Source: Lysobacteraceae bacterium NML07-0707
GTDB lineage: Bacteria > Pseudomonadota > Gammaproteobacteria > Xanthomonadales > Xanthomonadaceae
Direction: 5' to 3'
Length of the DNA: 64,000 nt
Assembly: GCA_002798295.1 (NCBI GenBank)
Contig: NWQT01000027.1
Location: forward strand, 1-64,000
The position numbers and the translations under genes are program-made. Position 1 is the stretch's first letter. Each line of letters opens with the position of its first letter. The notes below the pieces were generated by a model. That model was not told the origin of the DNA. It saw nothing but the letters and a program-made list of their open reading frames with translations, and did not search any database. Shown here piece by piece: positions 57,828-64,000 of this stretch.

Positions 57828-58687
57828 TCCCGCCCATCGCCGGCCTGCCAGGCCGCCTCAAGCCCTTGCCGGTAATCGCGGTAAAGCGGCTGCCAATCCA
57901 GTTCTTGGCAGGTACTGCTGTTGTCAATGTGCTTTTCGCCCTGCTGGTAGAAGCGCCGCAATGCCGGTGACAGCGCCGGGTCATCCAGCGTCTGCGCAGG
58001 CGGCAGTGCAAGCCCGGAGAGTTGCGCGGCATGGCGCAATACCTCGGCCTGACTGGCTGGCGCCTCATCGCAGGGCAAATACACCGCATCCTTGCGTGGA
58101 CGCATCATCGCCGTCAGCACGATGCGGGCGATATCCTCCACATGCACGCGGTTGAAACGCACGGGTGAATCAACCAGGCGCGCCTTGCCCTCGGCCAACT
58201 GCGTCAGCGCATTGCGGCCGGGGCCGTAAATCGCCGGCAAACGAAACATGGCACTGGCCGCCCCACACGCATCTGCCAATGCCTGCCACTGGCTTTCGGC
58301 CAATACTCGCCGACTCCCGGTTTCGTCTTGCGGCGCCACGGGCGTAGCCTCATCGACTTTACCGGCCGCATACACAGCCGTGGAGGAGAGATAACCAAAC
58401 CAGCGCAAATGCCGGGTGGCGGCTTGCGGCAAGGCCGACAGCCAACGCGTCGCCGGATCGCCCCCGGCATCGGGCGGAATACTGGAAAGCACTGCCTGCA
58501 CACCGGCGATATCTTGCAACAGGCGCGCGTCCACCGCCTCGCCATCAAAGCCGCGAACTTCACCCTCGGCCATGCGCCGGGTGGCAATCACCCGCACGCC
58601 CGCCTCGCGCAACGCCCGTGCAATAAAGCCCGCCGTATAGCCCTGGCCAAAAATCAGGATGGACTGGGGCAGTGCAGATAGGTGCAT
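57803..58687 (-). CDS. YeeZ-type NAD-binding SDR protein
   Basis: 294-residue extended short-chain dehydrogenase/epimerase-like protein. It has the nucleotide-binding start LIFGQGYTAGFIARAL, GYLSSTAVY as the SxnY region, and MFRLPAIYGPGRNAL typical of nucleoside-sugar epimerase-like proteins of the YeeZ/COG0451 type. Substrate is unknown. ATG at 58687 is used; the frame is open upstream but lacks the fold's first strand. Its last 25 nt overlap the diguanylate cyclase gene on the other strand. Confidence 0.85.
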   Translation of the reverse strand: MHLSALPQSILIFGQGYTAGFIARALREAGVRVIATRRMAEGEVRGFDGEAVDARLLQDIAGVQAVLSSIPPDAGGDPATRWLSALPQAATRHLRWFGYLSSTAVYAAGKVDEATPVAPQDETGSRRVLAESQWQALADACGAASAMFRLPAIYGPGRNALTQLAEGKARLVDSPVRFNRVHVEDIARIVLTAMMRPRKDAVYLPCDEAPASQAEVLRHAAQLSGLALPPAQTLDDPALSPALRRFYQQGEKHIDNSSTCQELDWQPLYRDYRQGLEAAWQAGDGRDYSTLTTA

Positions 58688-58716
58688 ATTGCTTGCAACT
58701 GGATGCGGAGCTGATC

Positions 58717-59484
58717 TCAACTCCTCATCCCGGTACCGCGGTGCAAGAGGTGCAGTGCGAAGGCGGCCAGTGCGATGACAAACACGCCCATCAGTACGAA
58801 GGCTTGCCATACCGGCACATCGCTCACGCCCAGAAAGCCGTGGCGGAAGGCGTTGACCATATAGAACACCGGGTTGAAGCGGGTGGCGGTGGCGGCCCAG
58901 TCCGGCAGCAGGCTGACCGAATAGAACACGCCGCCCAGATAGGTCAGCGGGGTGAGGATGAAGGTGGGAATGATGGCGATATCGTCGAACTTCTTGGCAT
59001 ACACCGCATTGATAAAACCGGCCAGCGAAAAAATGATGGCGCCAAGCAGCAGGGCGGCAAGTGTCACCCCCGGATGCGGGATGCGCACTGGAGTGAAAAA
59101 CATGGCGATCGCCATCACGATGGCACCGACCATCAGCCCGCGCATCACTGCACCGCTGACATAGCCGGTCAGAATCACCCAGCTCGGCACCGGGCTGACC
59201 ATCAGCTCTTCGATATGGCGGCCAAACTTGGCGCCAAAAAAGCTGGAGCTGATATTGCCGTAGCTGTTCTGGATGACGCTCATCATCACCAGACCCGGCA
59301 CGATGAAGGCCATATAGTCAAAGCCGCCCATATCGCCGACCCGCGAACCAATCAGGCCGCCGAAAATCAGGAAATACAGGGTCAGGGTAATCGCCGGCGG
59401 CACCAGGGTCTGGGTCCAGATGCGCAGGATGCGCATGACCTCGCGGCGGGCGATGGTATAGAGCGCGGTCAGGTTGTGGCTCAT
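58717..59484 (-). CDS. ABC exporter permease (YadH type)
   Basis: 255-residue ABC-2 type permease with six membrane helices. The segments LYFLIFGGLIGSR, GLVMMSVIQNSYGNISSSFFG and TPLTYLGGVFYSVSLLP are the family pattern of YadH. It partners the ATPase encoded just upstream, overlapping it by 4 nt. Substrate is unknown. The SDR gene begins 30 nt downstream. Confidence 0.92.
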   Translation of the reverse strand: MSHNLTALYTIARREVMRILRIWTQTLVPPAITLTLYFLIFGGLIGSRVGDMGGFDYMAFIVPGLVMMSVIQNSYGNISSSFFGAKFGRHIEELMVSPVPSWVILTGYVSGAVMRGLMVGAIVMAIAMFFTPVRIPHPGVTLAALLLGAIIFSLAGFINAVYAKKFDDIAIIPTFILTPLTYLGGVFYSVSLLPDWAATATRFNPVFYMVNAFRHGFLGVSDVPVWQAFVLMGVFVIALAAFALHLLHRGTGMRS

Positions 59485-60422
59485 GCTTCGGCCTCCGGGT
59501 TGGCGGTCAGGCGCACGAACAATTCCTCCAGCCGGTTGCTTTGCGGGCGCATCGAGCGCACGCGGATGGCGGCCACGTCCAGCTCGGCAAAAATGCGGTT
59601 CAAACTGGTTTCGCGCGGCATTTCAAGCGCCAGCGTATGTGCATCGGTCGCATGCAGGCGCACACCGTCAATGGACGGCAGCTGTGCCGGCAGCGGGTCC
59701 TCCACATCCAGTACAAAAGCCTCCACATCCAGCTGCGAGAGCATGGTTTTCATCGGCCCTTCGGCCACGATGCGGCCATGATTGATGACCGCCAGCGTGC
59801 GGCATAGCGCCTCGGCTTCTTCCAGATAGTGGGTGGTGAGGATGATGGTGGTGCCTTCGGCATTGATTTTCTTCAGGCTGCGCCACATTTCGCGGCGGAT
59901 TTCGATATCCACCCCGGCGGTTGGCTCATCCAGAATCAGCAGCCTTGGGCGGGTCATCATCGCCCGGGCAATCATCAGCCGCCGCTTCATCCCGCCCGAA
60001 AGCGTGCGGCTCATCACCTCGGCCTTGTTCCACAGCTGCGCCTCGCACAATACCTCCTCGGCACGCAGCAGCGCCTCGCGCCGGGGAATGCCATAGAAGC
60101 CGGCGTAATTGACGCAAATATCCAGCGGCTTTTCGAACAGGTTGAAATTGATTTCCTGCGGCACCAGGCCAATCTGCCGCATTGCCCGGCTGCGCTCGGC
60201 ATCCACGTCAATGCCAAATACCTTGACCGTACCGGAAGTCTTGTTGACCAACGAACTGACAATGCCAATCAGCGTGGATTTGCCCGCGCCGTTTGGCCCC
60301 AGAAGGGCATGGAAATCCCCCGGCACCACGTCAAAAGACACGCCCTTCAGTGCCTGGGTGCCGTTGTCATAGGTTTTTACAAGGTCGCGCACACTGAGCG
60401 CGGCAGCAGCTTGGGAGGTCAT
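59481..60422 (-). CDS. ABC exporter ATP-binding protein (YadG type)
   Basis: 313-residue ATPase. Walker A LGPNGAGKST, signature LSGGMKRR, Walker B LLILDEPTAGVD and H-loop THYLEEAE are intact, followed by a C-terminal domain of about 80 residues. It pairs with the YadH-type permease. A promoter should lie in the 65 nt between it and the divergent fpr. Confidence 0.94.
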   Translation of the reverse strand: MTSQAAAALSVRDLVKTYDNGTQALKGVSFDVVPGDFHALLGPNGAGKSTLIGIVSSLVNKTSGTVKVFGIDVDAERSRAMRQIGLVPQEINFNLFEKPLDICVNYAGFYGIPRREALLRAEEVLCEAQLWNKAEVMSRTLSGGMKRRLMIARAMMTRPRLLILDEPTAGVDIEIRREMWRSLKKINAEGTTIILTTHYLEEAEALCRTLAVINHGRIVAEGPMKTMLSQLDVEAFVLDVEDPLPAQLPSIDGVRLHATDAHTLALEMPRETSLNRIFAELDVAAIRVRSMRPQSNRLEELFVRLTANPEAEA

Positions 60423-60486
60423 GAAAAAGCCGAATCAAGTGAAGCCTTATTATAGGCGGCTTTCTCCGCCCACCCGGCTGTGCCCG

Positions 60487-61266
60487 ATGTCCTCACTGTT
60501 TCCGATTCGCCTGACTGCCCGCCGCGAAATTTCGCCCTCTGTCCTGCATCTTTGCTTTGTGCGCGATGACGGCGCGCCGCTGGAATACACGCCGGGGCAG
60601 TTCATCCAGATTCACTTTCCGCTGGCCGATGGCAGTATCGCCCGGCGCAGCTATTCCTGCGCCACCCGCCACGACCATCACATCCAGGTCGGTGAAGCGG
60701 TGGAATTCATTGCCAGTCTGGTGCCCGGCGGTGCCGCCACGGCGCTGTTTCAGGGTATGGACATAGGTGACAGGCTCGAAGCCAGCGGCCCGCTGGGGCA
60801 GTTCGTGCTGAAGGCGGGCGATAACAACCGGCGTTATCTGATGGTCGCCACCGGCACCGGCGTTGCCAGCTATCGCTCGATGCTGCCCGAGCTGGAAGCG
60901 CAAATGAACGCGCGCAGCGTGCAGGTAACGCTGCTGCATGGCATCCGCAGCCCGGAAGATGCCCTGTTTGCCGATGAATTCATCGACTTTGCCCGGCGCT
61001 ACCCGCAGCAGTTCCGCTATCTGGCCTGCTTTTCCCGGCAAATGCCCGAAGCCGATAACGCCCTGCACGCACACGCCTTCCACGGCTATGTGCAAAACGC
61101 CCTGCCGACGCTTGCACCTGATACCACGCACGATGTGGCCTACCTCTGCGGCAATCCCAACATGGTCGATGCCTGCGTGGAAACCCTGAAAAACCTCGGC
61201 CTTGCCATGCGCCATATCCGTCGCGAGAAATACATCAGCCAGGCTGGTGCAGCGTCGCCGCCTTAA
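60487..61266 (+). CDS. fpr: Ferredoxin-NADP reductase
   Basis: 259-residue flavoprotein that moves electrons between NADPH and ferredoxin or flavodoxin. The FAD-binding RRSYSCATR (in the beta-barrel domain), the phosphate loop and the NADP-binding MVATGTGVASYRSML are present. It ends YISQAGAASPP. ATG at 60487 gives the expected MSSLFPIRLTA; the upstream frame to 60421 is a promoter region. Confidence 0.92.
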   Translation: MSSLFPIRLTARREISPSVLHLCFVRDDGAPLEYTPGQFIQIHFPLADGSIARRSYSCATRHDHHIQVGEAVEFIASLVPGGAATALFQGMDIGDRLEASGPLGQFVLKAGDNNRRYLMVATGTGVASYRSMLPELEAQMNARSVQVTLLHGIRSPEDALFADEFIDFARRYPQQFRYLACFSRQMPEADNALHAHAFHGYVQNALPTLAPDTTHDVAYLCGNPNMVDACVETLKNLGLAMRHIRREKYISQAGAASPP

Positions 61267-61302
61267 TCCCACGACAAGCTGCGAACAGAAGACACTCCCA
61301 GC

Positions 61303-61461
61303 ATGCTCATGATCTTCTTGCGCAGCTATTTTGAGAAAAACCCTGCACGCTGGATGGCAATATGCACTAAACAGCACTTGGGCAAGTATTTTCAATACAT
61401 AACAGACGCGGTTTTTGACCAGAAAACCGCAGCAATGGAGAGAGGCCGCTACTTACCGTGA
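61303..61461 (+). CDS. Possible 52-residue small ORF
   Basis: An ATG at 61303 opens a frame of 52 codons ending in TGA at 61461 in an otherwise gene-free 236-nt gap. The predicted peptide starts MLMIFLRSYFEKNP and has aromatic and basic residues throughout, plausible for a small protein or the remnant of a larger one. There is no convincing ribosome-binding site. I do not recognise it, and it may be chance. Confidence 0.2.
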   Translation: MLMIFLRSYFEKNPARWMAICTKQHLGKYFQYITDAVFDQKTAAMERGRYLP

Positions 61462-61486
61462 TATTTGCAGGCTTTCCTGGCCTCTC
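61408..61486. repeat. Two inverted repeats between fpr and the VOC gene
   Basis: GCGGTTTT/AAAACCGC (61408-61415 and 61423-61430, 7-nt loop) and GAGAGGCC/GGCCTCTC (61440-61447 and 61479-61486, 31-nt loop). Neither is followed by a T run. They may act as RNA 3' ends for the two convergent genes. Confidence 0.4.
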
Positions 61487-61502
61487 GACACTAAACCTGC
61501 CA

Positions 61503-61871
61503 TCAACCCAGCGAATGCAGCGCCATACGATTGCCTTCGCTATCAAGGAAAATCGCGATATAGCCTACCTCCGGGCTGATGTGGGTTTTGGGTAGCAACA
61601 CCTGACCACCGTGGCTGGCAACTTTGTCCAGCATCACTTGCAAATCCGCACCGCCATTCAGATACACCAGCACGCCTTGTGCAGAAGGCTGCCAGCGCTC
61701 GCCGTGACAAATGGCTCCGGCAACATTCTGCCCGTCCTGCGGGAAAAAGCCCATCAGATCATCGCCCACCTTTGCCTTGTGCACAGGCTTGCCGAGCACG
61801 GCCTGATAAAAATCCACGGCGCGATCGAAATCGGCTGCAGGAATGTCGATGAAATTCAGCAGGTTTTCCAT
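61503..61871 (-). CDS. VOC superfamily protein (glyoxalase-like)
   Basis: 122-residue single vicinal-oxygen-chelate domain with the family pattern FIDIPAADFDRAVDFYQAVLG at the start and GYIAIFLDSEGNRMALHS at the end, the latter holding the usual Glu-Gly-Asn element. Such proteins bind metals or small molecules; reaction unknown. ATG at 61871 matches relatives. It is downstream of an AraC-type regulator gene on the same strand, which might control it. Confidence 0.88.
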   Translation of the reverse strand: MENLLNFIDIPAADFDRAVDFYQAVLGKPVHKAKVGDDLMGFFPQDGQNVAGAICHGERWQPSAQGVLVYLNGGADLQVMLDKVASHGGQVLLPKTHISPEVGYIAIFLDSEGNRMALHSLG

Positions 61872-61947
61872 GAATGACTCCCGGTTGCTTGAAAACAGGG
61901 AGCTTAAGTGCCGATATTGGCCATGCACTTGTAAAAATGCGACGACA

Positions 61948-62838
61948 TCACGTGTGGAACAATGACATCTGCACCTGGCTTTGTTGGAACTGCCTTGGGG
62001 TCATATGCGTCAATGTCTTGAAATCCTTGATGAAATGCGCCTGATCGTAGAAATGCACTTGCTGCGCCAATTCGGTCAGGCTGGAAAACGATTGGCTCTG
62101 CATTTGACGAATAGCGTTTTGCACGCGGTTCAGCCTGATCAGCTGCTTGGGGCTGATACCGACCTGACGGGCAAATTTTCTTTCCAATTGCCTGCAACTT
62201 GTCCCCGCATGCAGTGCCAGCGCCGTGACTTGGCGGAATGCCTCATTACCAGAAACAATCGCCTTCACCGCCGTCTGCACAGCCGGATCTGGACGCACCT
62301 CGTGCCGGCACAAAAATCTGCACAAAAATGCCTCTACCTCCGCCAGCCGTGCAGCGCTGCATGAGGCATGCAATACCGCGTCCGCAAGCGCAGCGCCTGG
62401 CGCACCCAGCACAACATCCAAAGCCAGCGCCATGTTCGCAGGCAGTACTTCCTGCAAACCTGTGAGCTGTATCCAACCATGCGGCTGGAAGCGCGTGGCG
62501 AACAATACGCTTTTGCCCAATGCCTCCAGTACCAGCGGCTGACCACTCGGTCTGATGAGAAAAGCCTGTGGCTGGATCAAGCCACGGCCTTTGTCCAGAT
62601 ATTGCCAATAGGAGTCTGCACAGTGAAATACCATGCTGACTCCCCCATCAGGCACGATGTGCAACCGCTGCCCGGCAGTCACACAAGCACTTTCAAAGTC
62701 CCAGTGACAACGCACGAAATCACGCAGCCACGGGCTTGCAGCAAAACTCCGATAATGCACCCCAAAAGTCCCATGAAAGCTATGACGGAGGAAGCATAAC
62801 GCTCTCGCCCGGCACACTTGCAGCCGATACGTCTCCAT
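61948..62838 (-). CDS. AraC family transcriptional regulator
   Basis: 296-residue regulator with an N-terminal sensing part (20-170: YRSFAASPWLRDFVRCHWDFE, HIVPDGGVSMVFHC) of the AraC-like DUF6597 type and two C-terminal helix-turn-helix motifs (about 200-290), including FARQVGISPKQLIRLNRVQNAI and FYDQAHFIKDFKTLTHMTPRQF. Start at ATG 62838; the N-terminal 25 residues are not conserved in type, so a later start is possible. The gene is richer in AT than most. Likely target is the neighbouring VOC gene, by position only. Confidence 0.88.
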   Translation of the reverse strand: METYRLQVCRARALCFLRHSFHGTFGVHYRSFAASPWLRDFVRCHWDFESACVTAGQRLHIVPDGGVSMVFHCADSYWQYLDKGRGLIQPQAFLIRPSGQPLVLEALGKSVLFATRFQPHGWIQLTGLQEVLPANMALALDVVLGAPGAALADAVLHASCSAARLAEVEAFLCRFLCRHEVRPDPAVQTAVKAIVSGNEAFRQVTALALHAGTSCRQLERKFARQVGISPKQLIRLNRVQNAIRQMQSQSFSSLTELAQQVHFYDQAHFIKDFKTLTHMTPRQFQQSQVQMSLFHT

Positions 62839-63009
62839 TACCAACACGGCTGCTTCGCCTCATTAGATTCATCACTATCTGGACATGCAGAAGTAGTAAT
62901 GAGCGGATTGCGAGTTTCCGGCAATAGCTATGCAAGAATTCACCCCCTGTCTGCACCGACCAGATGAAACATGAAGCACAGCCGCTCTTTACCTATACGG
63001 CAAATTGCC

Positions 63010-64000
63010 ATGAAACCCCTTGCCCTGGCGCTGCCATTGGCCACCCTCCTGCTGCTGGCCGCCTGTAATAACGCTGACAAAACGGCGCCCGGCAGTGAGC
63101 AAGCGGCTTACCGGCTTGGCTCGCTTGCCTTCGAGCCTTGCACGCTTGCCAATGCGCAAATCAACAAGTCGATTGCAGCGCAGTGCACCACGCTGCAAGT
63201 GCCGGAAAACCCGGATGCGCCCGATGGCCGCAAGATTGGTTTGCGCATCGCCTGGGTGCAGGCCGACAACCCGGCAGCCGCCGAGCCAGACCCGATATTC
63301 ATGCTCGCTGGCGGGCCTGGGCAGTCGGCCATCCAGAGCTTTCCGCAGGTGCAAATGGCTTTTGCCGATGTGCTGAAAAACCGCCATGTGATTTTGCTTG
63401 ACCAGCGCGGCACCGGCAGTTCCAATCTGCTGGCCTGCCCGCAGGATGATGAGCGCGCGCAACAAAACACGCCCGAGGCGATGCGCACAATGGCGCAGGC
63501 TTGCGTGCAAACACTCTCGCAAAAAGCCGACCTGCGCTACTACACCAGCACCGATGCGGTGCGTGACCTGGATACGGTACGGCAGGCCATTGGCGCTGAA
63601 AAAATCAATTTGATGGGCATCTCCTACGGCACCCGCGTGGCGCAGCAATATGCGCTGCGCTACCCGCAGCACACCCGCACCCTGGTGCTGGATTCGGTAG
63701 TGCCCAATACCCAACCGCTGGGCAGCATTTTTGCCCGCAATCTGGATGATGCGCTGGCGCTGTATTTCGCCCAATGCCAGAGTGATGCCCATTGCCGGGA
63801 ACAGCTCGGCGATACCCGTGCGCAACTGGATGCACTGCTGGCACGCCTCAGGCAACAGCCGGTACAGGTGCGCTACCGCGATGCTTCCACCCACGAAGAA
63901 ACCACGACCACACTGACCGCCGACATGCTGGCCGGGCTGGTGCGCATGTATGCCTATATGCCGCAAGCGGCCGCACTGTTGCCCAAGTTGATTCACGATG
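63010..64000 (+). CDS. Exported TAP-type alpha/beta hydrolase, cut by the window edge
   Basis: At least 330 residues, running off the right end. The N-terminus is a lipobox signal (LLLLAAC, cysteine 19 from this start). Then comes the alpha/beta-hydrolase core: LAGGPGQSA (oxyanion loop), LLDQRGTGSS, and the nucleophile elbow GISYGTRVAQQYA. This matches the tripeptidyl-aminopeptidase/proline iminopeptidase-like group. ATG at 63010 begins the signal; an in-frame ATG at 62971 would add 13 residues. The catalytic acid and histidine lie beyond the window. Confidence 0.85.
   Translation, partial: MKPLALALPLATLLLLAACNNADKTAPGSEQAAYRLGSLAFEPCTLANAQINKSIAAQCTTLQVPENPDAPDGRKIGLRIAWVQADNPAAAEPDPIFMLAGGPGQSAIQSFPQVQMAFADVLKNRHVILLDQRGTGSSNLLACPQDDERAQQNTPEAMRTMAQACVQTLSQKADLRYYTSTDAVRDLDTVRQAIGAEKINLMGISYGTRVAQQYALRYPQHTRTLVLDSVVPNTQPLGSIFARNLDDALALYFAQCQSDAHCREQLGDTRAQLDALLARLRQQPVQVRYRDASTHEETTTTLTADMLAGLVRMYAYMPQAAALLPKLIHD

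Overview
The window is ordinary-looking chromosome from a gammaproteobacterium, most likely of the order Xanthomonadales (family Xanthomonadaceae/Lysobacteraceae). This is judged from gene content and order (rhlB divergent from trxA-rho; ftsE-ftsX leading to rpoH; YcgL next to a large ankyrin-repeat protein; monomeric NADP isocitrate dehydrogenase; type II QueF) and from the RhlB protein. Base composition is GC-rich, coding density is high, and many neighbouring genes are joined by 4-nt ATGA/GTGA stop-start overlaps. I see no rRNA or tRNA gene, CRISPR array, transposase or prophage.

Layout. 1-400: no credible gene. It carries three promoter-like sequences pointing left out of the window and the rpoH terminator. 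401-6183 (minus): rhlB, ftsE, ftsX, a double-receiver protein, ung and rpoH, with four genes (ftsE to ung) chained by ATGA overlaps. 6338-8552 (plus): trxA and rho. 8725-13080 (minus): a Sel1-repeat protein, a giant membrane/ankyrin protein and YcgL. 13203-20352: a secreted S9 peptidase, hemF, sodC (minus), then a thioesterase, acyltransferase, YheT-type hydrolase and YbhB protein. 20418-23398 (minus): glyQ-glyS. 23514-27318: a BPSS1780-type membrane protein and the minus-strand tatA-tatB-tatC-RDD cluster plus a SYLF lipid-binding protein. 27432-34256 (plus): hemH, hydrolase, membrane cytochrome c, ExeM/NucH nuclease, hydrolase, zapE and queF. 34322-41357 (plus): LysM protein, lipoprotein, monomeric icd, an AT-rich exported pair behind a Fur-box-like site, a DUF4349 lipoprotein, an exported methyltransferase-like protein and a pseudouridine synthase. 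41367-46131 (minus): TolC, HlyD and two ABC-2 permeases with no ATPase gene. 46250-50733: receiver-histidine kinase, a small membrane protein, a 125-bp tandem repeat and hrpB. 50873-64000: tatD, a BOF-domain exported protein, an RND efflux pair, a diguanylate cyclase, an SDR protein, a YadG/YadH-type ABC exporter, ferredoxin-NADP reductase, a VOC protein, an AraC-type regulator, and the start of an exported TAP-type alpha/beta hydrolase cut by the right edge.

How it works together. Most genes are housekeeping: heat-shock sigma factor, division ABC pair, RNA helicase and Rho, two haem enzymes, twin-arginine export, glycyl-tRNA synthetase and queuosine synthesis. The parts deserving most attention are the 125-bp repeat behind hrpB, whose copies keep the same HrpB C-terminal peptide with only synonymous changes over 12 codons; the Fur-box/AT-rich exported gene pair at 37511-38838; the ATPase-less ABC-2 efflux cluster; a receiver domain that lost its phospho-acceptor; and regulatory hairpins embedded in coding ends (hemF/sodC, and the kinase tail at 47355-47374).
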